A program made the translations under genes and the position numbers. The notes beneath the pieces are model-generated. The model was not told where the DNA came from. It was given only the letters and a program-made list of their open reading frames with translations, and searched no databases. 64,000 bases of DNA from positions 248,001 through 312,000 of the forward strand of contig CAZYNH010000002.1 of the NCBI GenBank assembly GCA_964648295.1, written 5' to 3'. This stretch comes from UBA4055 sp964648295. GTDB lineage: Bacteria > UBA4055. Position 1 is the first letter of the stretch. Each line of letters begins with the position of its first letter. Below are positions 26,844-34,488 of this stretch, piece by piece.

Positions 26844-27443
26844 TCAGAAATTTCTCCTTTCCTCGAACGCCTGTTTTAATGTTATCTCGTCGGTAAATTC
26901 GATCTCCCCGCCAACCGGGATGCCTGTCGCAAGTCTTGTGATCTTAATATTCGTATCTTTCAGCTTCTCTGAGATGTACAAGGCTGTAGTGTCTCCTTCG
27001 ACCGAGTGGTTGAGAGCGATTATGAGCTCTTTTACCCTGTTTGCCGATACGCTGTTAAAAAGTGCGGGGAAATTTAGGGATGACGGCCCTATGCCGTCAA
27101 GAGGGCTTATCAGGCCGCCGATGACATGATAGATACCTTTATGAACATTCAGCTTCTCGAACATGTCGAGGTCGCTGAAATTTTCAACCACGCAGACAAG
27201 GGAATGGTCACGCAGAGGATCGGAACAGATGTCGCATACGCTCTTTTCTGTGAGATTATGGCATCTGCTGCATAATCCCAGCCTGCTTTTGGCTTCAGTG
27301 ACCGCTTCGGAAAGCTTTCGTGATACCTTTTCATCAGAATTTATCAGATAATATGATATCCTGCGCGCTGATTTCCTGCCTATTCCCGGGAGTCTAGCGA
27401 ACGAATCTATCAGATTCTGGAGTATGTCTGATCTGCCGCCCAT
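26844..27443 (-). CDS. recR: RecR, recombination mediator
   Basis: 199 residues, full length. Helix-hairpin-helix LPGIGRKSARRIS, a four-cysteine zinc finger (CSRC...CDIC) and a Toprim domain (CVVENFSDLDMFE). RecR loads RecA at ssDNA gaps with RecO/RecF. The usual cluster order dnaX-ybaB-recR is kept. Its start codon shares a base with the ybaB stop. Confidence 0.96.
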   Translation of the reverse strand: MGGRSDILQNLIDSFARLPGIGRKSARRISYYLINSDEKVSRKLSEAVTEAKSRLGLCSRCHNLTEKSVCDICSDPLRDHSLVCVVENFSDLDMFEKLNVHKGIYHVIGGLISPLDGIGPSSLNFPALFNSVSANRVKELIIALNHSVEGDTTALYISEKLKDTNIKITRLATGIPVGGEIEFTDEITLKQAFEERRNF

Positions 27444-27775
27444 CAGAATCCTGGGATCTTAAATCCGTCCGGCAGTTTCGGGACAATTTTTGTCATTTCT
27501 TCGCCGGATATTTTATCGGCCTCTTCGGAAGCGTGGTTCACTGCCGCCAGGATGAGGTCTTCCAGACCTTCCGAATCATCGGGGTCGATAATTTTCGGAT
27601 CGATTTTTATAGATAATATCTTTTTTTTCCCGTTCATACGGACTTTTACCATACCTCCGCCCGTTGTACCTTCCACCTCAACTGTCTCCAGCGCTTTCTG
27701 CGATTTCTGCATATCCTCCTGCATTTTCTGAGCCTGTTTGAGCAGAGAGCCCATATCCATGTTCATTCCGGCCAT
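27443..27775 (-). CDS. ybaB: YbaB/EbfC nucleoid-associated protein
   Basis: 110 residues, a small helical-hairpin/strand protein with MGSLLKQAQKMQEDMQK and the V-E-G-T-T-GGGMVKV segment typical of EbfC. It binds DNA as a dimer. Between dnaX and recR, as in most bacteria. Confidence 0.95.
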   Translation of the reverse strand: MAGMNMDMGSLLKQAQKMQEDMQKSQKALETVEVEGTTGGGMVKVRMNGKKKILSIKIDPKIIDPDDSEGLEDLILAAVNHASEEADKISGEEMTKIVPKLPDGFKIPGF

Positions 27776-27793
27776 CTGAGATTTCTCCTGTTA

Positions 27794-29470
27794 TTAATCA
27801 ATGAATTTACAGTTAAAGGGTTCCTCAAATAGGAATTTGAGCTGCGGAGCCTTTGAAAGCAGTTCGGCTTTCTTCTCCTCGGCCGACCTTTTAACATCTT
27901 TTTTTACTTTTATTATCCTTTCGGACTGCTTAATAGTGCCTTCCTCGAACTCGATTTTCAGATCAATAAGCCCGAAAAAAGAATTAAGCTCCTTTTCTAT
28001 CTCCGCTTTTTTCGAATCGCAGAGGTTTTTGAATACCTTGTCTTTTTTATCAAATTTTATTTTTAGAATACGGTCGCCGATAATCTCTGTAGGAAGTCCG
28101 AATTCAAGAACACCCAGCCTTGAGTTTGCCGATGTTAAAGCATTCACGAATTCTTCCCAGCGGGATATCAGGGTCTGGATCGTAACTTCGGAGAGTGTCG
28201 GAGTTTCAGGCTGAGTTACGGGGTCAGGAGTTTTTTTTTTGTCTTCTTCCGGTAAAGCTGCCGCCTGTGTCTGCGGTATATGCCCGATCCGGGAGGAAAT
28301 ATCTTTTATTATCTCATCTATATCTATCTGGAGATCGCCTTCGATCATGGAAATTTTTTTTATTATCTCCTCGATTTTTGCCGCGGGCTCATGATGAAGT
28401 ATCTTTAGAAGGATTATCTCAAAGTCCATTCTCTGGAAAGGCGATGTTTTGAGTTTCTGAACAGACTGGCTGAGTATATCTATAAACAGCAGAATGTCTT
28501 TTTCCCCGAATTTGTCTTTATACCGTCTTAGTCTTGAAGCGCTTTCCGACGACATATCCAGAATTCTCGCGTCATTAACTGTTTTCAGAATGAGAAGGTC
28601 CCTGAAAAATTCCATCAGACCCTTTATATATGCAGTAATATGAAGGCCTTTTCCGAAAAGTCCGTCAATATAATCCATTAAAATTCCGGTATCTTTTGAA
28701 AGGACTATATCGGTCAGTTCAAAGAATGATTCAGTCTGCGGAACGCCCAGCGCGTCGGCGGTCTTTTCCGCTGTGATCCTGTTGCCCGAAAAAGCTATTA
28801 CCTGATCTAAAGCCGACTGTGAATCTCTCACGGATCCGTCTCCCGCCTTGGCGAGCATTATGAGCGAGGACTCGTCTATTTCAACGCCCTCTTTTCCGCA
28901 GATATCCTTAAGAGCCCTGCTTAGAATCTCAATGTCAACCCGCTTGAAGTCGTGGCGCTGGCATCTGGAAAGTATCGTGGCCGGAACCTCGTTCACCTCA
29001 GTAGTCGCAAAAATAAAAGTGGCATGTTCAGGAGGTTCTTCAAGCGTCTTTAAAAGGGCGTTGAAAGCCTGGTTGGTAAGCATATGGACTTCGTCTATTA
29101 TGTATATCTTCCTGCGGCTTTTAGCCGGCGAGAATTTAATGTCGTCCCTCAGGTCGCGGATCTCGTCAATACCTCTGTTGGACGCTCCGTCGATCTCTTT
29201 TACATCGAGGCTGTTGCCCTGATCTATCTCCACGCAGTTAGAGCAGACTCCGCACGGTTTTGGGGTTACTCCAGTTTCGCAGTTCAGGCATTTTGCGAGT
29301 ATCCTTGAAATTGTGGTCTTGCCCACACCTCTCGGTCCCGTGAGAAGATATGCGTGATGTACCTTGTTGTTCTTAATGGCGTTGGTGAGCGTGGTGGTAA
29401 CATGCTCCTGTCCGATCACGTCCTCGAATGTCAGCGGCCTGTATTTTCTGGCTATAACCAGGTAGCTCAT
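27794..29470 (-). CDS. dnaX: DnaX, DNA polymerase III tau (and probably gamma) subunit
   Basis: 558 residues. AAA+ clamp-loader core with Walker A GPRGVGKTT near 45-53, a zinc module (CLNC...CGVCSNC), DEVHM and the sensor LSRCQRHDF, then domain III to about 375 and a tau-type tail. After a glutamine/proline linker an A10 run covers codons 411-413; loss or gain of one A stops translation after 417 or 415 residues, which would give a gamma-sized product. It has its own promoter (29503-29531) and starts the dnaX-ybaB-recR operon. Confidence 0.96.
   Translation of the reverse strand: MSYLVIARKYRPLTFEDVIGQEHVTTTLTNAIKNNKVHHAYLLTGPRGVGKTTISRILAKCLNCETGVTPKPCGVCSNCVEIDQGNSLDVKEIDGASNRGIDEIRDLRDDIKFSPAKSRRKIYIIDEVHMLTNQAFNALLKTLEEPPEHATFIFATTEVNEVPATILSRCQRHDFKRVDIEILSRALKDICGKEGVEIDESSLIMLAKAGDGSVRDSQSALDQVIAFSGNRITAEKTADALGVPQTESFFELTDIVLSKDTGILMDYIDGLFGKGLHITAYIKGLMEFFRDLLILKTVNDARILDMSSESASRLRRYKDKFGEKDILLFIDILSQSVQKLKTSPFQRMDFEIILLKILHHEPAAKIEEIIKKISMIEGDLQIDIDEIIKDISSRIGHIPQTQAAALPEEDKKKTPDPVTQPETPTLSEVTIQTLISRWEEFVNALTSANSRLGVLEFGLPTEIIGDRILKIKFDKKDKVFKNLCDSKKAEIEKELNSFFGLIDLKIEFEEGTIKQSERIIKVKKDVKRSAEEKKAELLSKAPQLKFLFEEPFNCKFID
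28231..28240 (-). promoter_or_regulatory. Ten-A slippery run in dnaX
   Basis: Ten T on the plus strand, hence AAAAAAAAAA in the coding strand, exactly in frame at codons 411-413 plus the first base of codon 414. With 11 A the next codons read Asn-Ser-stop; with 9 A they read Leu-Leu-Thr-Pro-stop. Transcriptional slippage at an A9 run makes gamma in Thermus thermophilus dnaX; the site and the resulting size are comparable here. Confidence 0.6.
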
Positions 29471-29502
29471 TTTTCTTCTCTTCCCGATTTGTAAGGGACT
29501 AA

Positions 29503-29531
29503 AATATAGTCAAATGTATTCAGTTTTGCAA
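29503..29531 (-). promoter_or_regulatory. Promoter of dnaX-ybaB-recR
   Basis: Minus strand TTGCAA (29531-29526), 17 bases, TATATT (29508-29503) followed by TT. Leader about 26 bases with a GGGAAG/GAGA purine-rich ribosome site. Confidence 0.6.
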
Positions 29532-29584
29532 GAGTAAAAATCGTTTAGAAAATATAAGTGAATATGTTTAGTATCCAATAGGTC

Positions 29585-29630
29585 TTGACTTTCTCCGGAA
29601 AATAATATATATTTAAACTTACTGGAGAAA
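29585..29630 (+). promoter_or_regulatory. abiE promoter with overlapping inverted repeat
   Basis: TTGACT (29585-29590), 17 bases, TATATT (29608-29613). The 7-base arms TTTCTCC (29590-29596) and GGAGAAA (29624-29630) form an inverted repeat that brackets the -10 box and the predicted start. AbiEi antitoxins are known to repress their own operon by binding inverted repeats at the promoter, so this is a good operator candidate. Confidence 0.6.
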
Positions 29631-29640
29631 ATAAGCGGTC

Positions 29641-30231
29641 ATGTATTACGATACTCTCATACTCAAAAACCTCCTTTCGGATTATTCATCGCCGAAATCA
29701 AAACTTACTTTTCTCGCAAGATCGGGCGAATACATCAGGATACGGCGCGGGCTTTATATAAAAAAAGGCGAATACAATCCGAAAACACTCGCGAATATTA
29801 TCTACGGTCCCTCGTATATTTCGTTTGAATATGCGCTTTCGATTTACGGCATGATACCTGAAAGAGCGGAAACCGTCACATCGGCTGTTTACAATAAAAA
29901 TAAAGATAAGGAATTCGAAACCCCGGCAGGCAGGTTCACATACAAATATATTAATGCCTCGGTTTATTTCTACGGTATAGAACGATACGAAGAGAATGGA
30001 GAACCATATCTGATCGCCTCAAAGGAAAAAGCTCTCTGCGATCTGCTTTACAAGATAAAAAGTGCCGATGCCGGAATCGGGATTGAAACGCTTCTTTTCG
30101 ACGATCTCAGGATAGCTGAAAATGAATTTATGAAGCTGAGATTGAATGATATAAAGACACTTGCTCCGCTTTATAACAGAACTGTCCATATCCGGATGCT
30201 CGATTTTTTAAAAAAGAGGAAAAAACTATGA
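29641..30231 (+). CDS. AbiEi-family antitoxin
   Basis: 196 residues. N-terminal winged-helix-like segment with the conserved GEYIRIRRGLYIKK near 29-42, then the AbiEi C-terminal domain (SYISFEYALSIYGMIPE, and EKALCDLLYKI). AbiEi is both autorepressor and antitoxin of the AbiE system, first described as phage abortive infection in Lactococcus and classed as type IV. Its stop overlaps the toxin start by four bases (ATGA). Confidence 0.88.
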   Translation: MYYDTLILKNLLSDYSSPKSKLTFLARSGEYIRIRRGLYIKKGEYNPKTLANIIYGPSYISFEYALSIYGMIPERAETVTSAVYNKNKDKEFETPAGRFTYKYINASVYFYGIERYEENGEPYLIASKEKALCDLLYKIKSADAGIGIETLLFDDLRIAENEFMKLRLNDIKTLAPLYNRTVHIRMLDFLKKRKKL

Positions 30232-31091
30232 AAAGCGCCGTTCTGAATATGCTTGAAAAATATAAATGCGTTACGACCGACGATTACAGGAACGCTCTAA
30301 AGGAGATTATTCAGGAAATAGCTTTACTAGGGCTTTACCGCGCGAACTTCTTTTCAAAAGCCGCCTTTTACGGAGGATCCGCGCTCAGAATATTCTACGG
30401 GACAAGAAGATTTTCCGAAGATCTCGATTTTTCTTTGATAGCTGCCGATGCCAAATTCGATATTTCTCAGTATTGCGATGCGGTAAAAGAAGAACTCGGA
30501 GCGTACGGCTTTAAAATGGAAGTTGAAAAAAAGATCAAATCTTTCGATTCGAATATAGAGTCGGCGTTTATAAAGGGCGGAACGAAGATCCAGATAATGA
30601 ATATCACATCCGCCATTCCCGGAATAGAGAAAATGCACAGGAACGAAAATCTGAAGATAAAGCTGGAAGTTGACACTAATCCTCCATCCGGAGCAGGATT
30701 TGAGGTCAGATACCACCTGTCGCCGGTACCATATTCCGTTCAGCTTTACGATATTTCATCGTTGTTTGCGGGAAAACTTCATGCCGTTCTATGCAGGAAT
30801 TGGGGTGGAGGAAGATCTAAGGGAAGAGACATTTACGATCTCGTATGGTATTTATCGCAAGATGCAAAACCGAACCTTGAGCATCTTTCAGCAAGGATGA
30901 GACAGACAGGTCATTTTAGTGCGGAAAAGAAACTGACCGCTGACGAATTGAGATCAATGCTGGTCGAAAAATTCAGCGGAATGGATTTTAAAGCCGCTAA
31001 AAAGGATGTGGAACCGTTCATCAGAGACGCTAGGGAACTTGATCTTTGGTCAAAGGAATTCTTCATATCAATAATTCAGGACAAACTTTAA
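30228..31091 (+). CDS. AbiEii-family nucleotidyltransferase toxin
   Basis: 287 residues, polymerase-beta-type nucleotidyltransferase. GGS at 49-51 (AFYGGSALRIF), the metal pair Asp65/Asp67 in SEDLDFSL, a later acidic strand KLEVDTNP and the motif KGRDIYDLVWYL typical of AbiEii. Members (for example MenT) add nucleotides to tRNA or block translation by GTP-dependent chemistry. All motifs look intact, so the toxin should be active. Coupled to the antitoxin by the ATGA overlap. Confidence 0.88.
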   Translation: MKSAVLNMLEKYKCVTTDDYRNALKEIIQEIALLGLYRANFFSKAAFYGGSALRIFYGTRRFSEDLDFSLIAADAKFDISQYCDAVKEELGAYGFKMEVEKKIKSFDSNIESAFIKGGTKIQIMNITSAIPGIEKMHRNENLKIKLEVDTNPPSGAGFEVRYHLSPVPYSVQLYDISSLFAGKLHAVLCRNWGGGRSKGRDIYDLVWYLSQDAKPNLEHLSARMRQTGHFSAEKKLTADELRSMLVEKFSGMDFKAAKKDVEPFIRDARELDLWSKEFFISIIQDKL

Positions 31092-31101
31092 AGGAATAAC
31101 C

Positions 31102-31797
31102 ATGGCCGACATCAAACCCGACACCTCGAAATACAAAGTGCTCATCTTCGACCTTTTCCACACGCTTTCATCCATGCACCATTCGGATGTTCCCGGCCTG
31201 TACTCCCACGAAATAATAGGAATACCTTACGAAAAATGGCTCGAGGCTCTGTTGTCGGATTCGGAAAGACGCACGCGAGGTCTGATAAAAGATCCGCATC
31301 TAATAATCAGAGACATCACGAAGAAGCTAGGAATTGAAATAAGCGATGAAAAGATAGAGGAACTCTCCCGCATTAGGTACGAAAGGTTCGCTTTATCTTT
31401 GAAAAAAATACTTCCTCACACCGTCGAAACGATCAGGGAGCTTAAACGGCGCGGAAAGACCGTCATACTCCTAAGCAACGCCGATGTATGTGAAATTCAG
31501 GGCTGGAACCACTCGCCCCTCGCCCCATTTTTCGACCACGCGATATTCTCGTGCCATGTCGGTTTTGTAAAACCCGAGCCGGAGATCTACGATCACGCCG
31601 TAAAACTTTCCGGCGCATCAAAGGACGAATGCCTGTTCATAGGGGACGGCGGCTCGGACGAACTCAACGGCGCAAAAAATTACGGGATCGCCTCCTGCTT
31701 CACATCGGAATTCATAAAAGACCTCTGGCCTGAGCACATCGAACCAAGAAAGCTCATAGCTGATTATCACATTGATAGAATTGATGAACTATTGTAA
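31102..31797 (+). CDS. HAD-superfamily hydrolase
   Basis: 231 residues with a helical cap domain (subclass I). Motif I reads FDLFHTL, with the nucleophile Asp but Phe in place of the usual second Asp, as in haloacid-dehalogenase-like members. Motif II is LSNAD, then KPEPEIY (Lys) and GDGGSDELNGAKN (motif IV). The substrate is unknown. It follows the AbiE toxin after ten bases and may be transcribed with it. Confidence 0.83.
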   Translation: MADIKPDTSKYKVLIFDLFHTLSSMHHSDVPGLYSHEIIGIPYEKWLEALLSDSERRTRGLIKDPHLIIRDITKKLGIEISDEKIEELSRIRYERFALSLKKILPHTVETIRELKRRGKTVILLSNADVCEIQGWNHSPLAPFFDHAIFSCHVGFVKPEPEIYDHAVKLSGASKDECLFIGDGGSDELNGAKNYGIASCFTSEFIKDLWPEHIEPRKLIADYHIDRIDELL

Positions 31798-31806
31798 AGA
31801 ATTGAT

Positions 31807-32334
31807 CTACTTTATTCCGTGTCTGTTCGCATACTTTGAGACGATATTTCTCCAATGTTCGAACTTCAAATGTTTATGCGCATCCGAAATATCAACATAA
31901 GCACCGTTAACTATATTCTGAACGATAATTTCGACAATAAGAGCCTCTTTCTTAAAAGGATCATCAAAACATTCCTCGACATCCATCACCATCCCTTTAT
32001 TAATTCCCTCAACGATACACTTATACAGAGTATTGTCGGTTCCGATCATATCTCCGAGGGTGCTTAAATTCTCTATTCCTTTTTTAATGGCCTTAACTGA
32101 AATATTCTTCTTGAAATTCACGACCGTTTCCCCGCCTCTCAGCAAAGTATCAACCGAAGCTTCAAGCACGGAAGCAAGATCGATCAGCAGCATGGCATCC
32201 GGCAGGGTTTCGCCCCTTTCCCACTTTGATACAGCCTGATAAGAAATATTAAGCCTCTCTCCGAGTTGTTTTTGAGTAATATTCCTCTCCGTTCTCATTT
32301 TTCTTATGAATTCTCCAATTTTCTGCATATTCAT
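31807..32334 (-). CDS. HTH (Xre/Cro-type) transcriptional regulator
   Basis: 175 residues. Helix-turn-helix at about 8-60 (RNITQKQLGERLNISYQAVSKWERG...), then a C-terminal domain of about 110 residues with no clear family, possibly for ligand or protein contact. AAGGAG six bases before ATG 32334 sets the start; a 12-codon upstream extension is possible. A promoter lies at 32361-32389 and three ACTCA repeats further up. The predicted 5' leader also contains CACTCA, so this protein may bind ACTCA-type sites (inference). Confidence 0.85.
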   Translation of the reverse strand: MNMQKIGEFIRKMRTERNITQKQLGERLNISYQAVSKWERGETLPDAMLLIDLASVLEASVDTLLRGGETVVNFKKNISVKAIKKGIENLSTLGDMIGTDNTLYKCIVEGINKGMVMDVEECFDDPFKKEALIVEIIVQNIVNGAYVDISDAHKHLKFEHWRNIVSKYANRHGIK

Positions 32335-32360
32335 ACCGCTCTCCTTTAGCTTTTGAGTGA

Positions 32361-32389
32361 AATATACCATGCCGGATTATCTTAATCAA
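32361..32389 (-). promoter_or_regulatory. Promoter of the HTH regulator
   Basis: Minus strand TTGATT (32389-32384), 17 bases, TATATT (32366-32361) followed by TC, and then ACTCA in the initially transcribed region. Confidence 0.55.
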
Positions 32390-32544
32390 TAATCGTATAG
32401 TTGTGTTTCTTCTCTATTTTTTAAACTGCGGGTTGAGAGGTTGTTTAATTCGATAATTTTTCAGATATTTCTATATCTTTCTTTATAAGAGCGTTAAAAA
32501 AATCGCTAGAAAAAATCTTTGTCTTTCTTCTTCCATTTTTTCAG

Positions 32545-32598
32545 ATTTTACTCAGTGCAATGAGTATTTTTACTCAATACGTTGAGAATTTTTACTCA
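32545..32598. repeat. Three ATTTT(T)ACTCA repeats with a 22-bp period
   Basis: ACTCA occurs at 32550-32554, 32572-32576 and 32594-32598, each after a run of T, exactly 22 bp apart (two helical turns). The first two continue as CTCA-N6-TGAG inverted repeats (32551-32564 and 32573-32586); the third keeps only the left half. They lie in the 360-base gene-free stretch between the HTH regulator and the 3' end of rsmB, which is otherwise AT-rich with nothing else recognised. Confidence 0.6.
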
Positions 32599-32698
32599 AT
32601 AGAAATACAATTTCATAATGATTATTTCGCAACGGGAAAATCTGGTTAAATAATTTAATTGTCCCGCGCAAAATCTTTTCAGAAAAAGCGGAAAGCAA

Positions 32699-34000
32699 TC
32701 ACCTTACGCGTTTAAGCCTGATCGCGAAAGCGCCCTCGTGCCCGTGCACGCCGGGAATGACGGTAAAGCTGCCGTCCCTGTTTTTGAAAGGCTCGAGCCC
32801 CGGAGTTGCCGGCGCATCTATAATAAAATCCTTGTCATGCTCAAGAAACCCGTTCACGATATCCATATTCTCTTCTTTGAATATCGAGCAGGTCGAGTAA
32901 ACGATCACTCCGCCTTTTCTTACATATACTGCGGACCTTTTAAGTATGGCTAACTGAAGTTTAGTAAGTTCTTTGAGCATCTCATCCGATTTGTTCCACC
33001 TGCTCTCCGGATGACGCCTGAAGTTACCGCTTCCGGTGCAGGGAGCGTCTATTAAAATTTTATCGAAGTCTTCGAATGCCTGAAATTTCTGAGCTTCCTG
33101 AAAGGTAAGCTTGTCGAATTTCAGGCCGAGCCGTTTAAAGTTCAGCTTGATGACGACCCGCTTCTTCTGCGAAATATCGTTCAGCCACAACTTTGCCTTG
33201 TTCCCGGTGATCTCCTGAACGAACGTACTTTTACCCCCCGGCGCGCAGCAGAGGTCAAGTATCTTCTCGTTCCTGACCGGCTGCAGAAGAAGCGCCGGTA
33301 TCGAGTGCGGCGGGTCCTGAATATAGAACCTGCCCTCCTCAAAAGCCTTTGAGCCGACAGCATTGCCTTTTTCGACCCTCAGAAAGTCGGTAAAACCTTC
33401 TACTTCCGCCGTTTCCACGCCTTCCGCTTCCAGCACGGCCTTAAGTTCGTCCCTGCCGTTCTTCACCCTGTTCGACCGTAAATAGACAGGCGGAATCGTC
33501 TGATTGAACCTCAATATCTTTTCCGCTGTCTCTTTCCCGTACTGGCCTGTCAGCTTCGCCGTGATCCAGTCCGGGTGGGACGAAAAAAGCGCGGTCACTG
33601 ATGACCTGTCGGCTTCAGTCATCTCAAGTTCCGTCATCCGCCTGAGGATCGCATTAATATACTTGAACTTACCTTTTCCCAGAATATTTTTTGAGAGTTC
33701 CACATACTCATTGACTATCGAGTAATCCGTCGAGCTGTCCAGAAAAAAATATTCAACCCCCGCGCACAGGATCAGCATTTCCGTCTTCAATTCCTGATCT
33801 TCGATCTTTTTATCAATCTTCGCGCTCAAAAATTTTTCCACAAAGCTGAAATGCCTGAAGAACTGGTTGACAAGGTTTATCAGCCTGCGCTTGTCCCTGT
33901 CGTCAAGGTCTTTCAATATTTCCGGATAAAGCGATTCGAACGAAAGCCTGTCGTTGTATATCCGCATGACCGTATTAAAATAAATGTATCTCAGAGTCAT
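32699..34000 (-). CDS. rsmB: RsmB-type 16S rRNA m5C methyltransferase
   Basis: 433 residues. A NusB-like RNA-binding domain (1-140) and a SAM methyltransferase with LDLCCAPGGKST, DAPCTGSG and the catalytic Cys in STCSIFKEEN. The family's two cysteines are therefore present. E. coli RsmB methylates C967 of 16S rRNA. Its start overlaps the lipoprotein stop by four bases, in the operon that begins with folK. Confidence 0.92.
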   Translation of the reverse strand: MTLRYIYFNTVMRIYNDRLSFESLYPEILKDLDDRDKRRLINLVNQFFRHFSFVEKFLSAKIDKKIEDQELKTEMLILCAGVEYFFLDSSTDYSIVNEYVELSKNILGKGKFKYINAILRRMTELEMTEADRSSVTALFSSHPDWITAKLTGQYGKETAEKILRFNQTIPPVYLRSNRVKNGRDELKAVLEAEGVETAEVEGFTDFLRVEKGNAVGSKAFEEGRFYIQDPPHSIPALLLQPVRNEKILDLCCAPGGKSTFVQEITGNKAKLWLNDISQKKRVVIKLNFKRLGLKFDKLTFQEAQKFQAFEDFDKILIDAPCTGSGNFRRHPESRWNKSDEMLKELTKLQLAILKRSAVYVRKGGVIVYSTCSIFKEENMDIVNGFLEHDKDFIIDAPATPGLEPFKNRDGSFTVIPGVHGHEGAFAIRLKRVR

Positions 34001-34488
34001 TGTTTTTCTACAAAAATTGAAACCGCGTTACGCCTGAACTGCCTCGGCAAAAAATACAGCCTGATCCTGCAGTTTACCGAAGAAGCTTTCTCAAAACCTT
34101 CAGACGAAGCACTGACGGTAATTTCAAAATTCTTCTCCTCGCCCGGGGCAAGTCTCATGATCTGCCCCCCGATGTATGTGCCGGCCAATATATCCGATGA
34201 ATGGATCTTTTCGGTGAATTCATTGAAGATATCGAGTATAAAAAGAGTATTCTTTTCGATTTTAAATTCTTTTGTATCCGAAGCCAGGTTCTTTAACTTC
34301 ATGTTCAGTTTGAGATCTTCGCCGGGCCGAAAATATCCGTTCTCCGATGAAAGAAAACAGGAGATGCCTTCGACCTCCAGGGTGGAAAACCTCGGTTTTC
34401 CCGTTCCCAGCCTCTTGACGCTGTCTGTTCCCGCGCAGCCAAAGAAAAAAATGATCAGCACGATGAAAGAGAAAACTTCTTTACGCAT
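33997..34488 (-). CDS. Small lipoprotein of unknown function
   Basis: 163 residues. A signal peptide with lipobox FFGC (Cys18) and a mature domain rich in beta-strand pattern, of an immunoglobulin-like or proteinase-inhibitor (BsuPI-like) type: RPGEDLKLNMKLKNLASD and LAPGEEKNFEITV are typical of such domains. No catalytic residues visible. It overlaps both neighbours (HD-GYP start by eight bases, rsmB by four). Confidence 0.75.
   Translation of the reverse strand: MRKEVFSFIVLIIFFFGCAGTDSVKRLGTGKPRFSTLEVEGISCFLSSENGYFRPGEDLKLNMKLKNLASDTKEFKIEKNTLFILDIFNEFTEKIHSSDILAGTYIGGQIMRLAPGEEKNFEITVSASSEGFEKASSVNCRIRLYFLPRQFRRNAVSIFVEKQ

Noticed and set aside
29641..31091. Prophage or insertion sequence around abiE
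   Set aside because: No integrase, transposase, terminal repeats or target-site duplication seen at either side.
32545..32598. CRISPR array
   Set aside because: Only three short boxes with an 11-base core and 22-bp period; no cas genes and no repeat/spacer structure.
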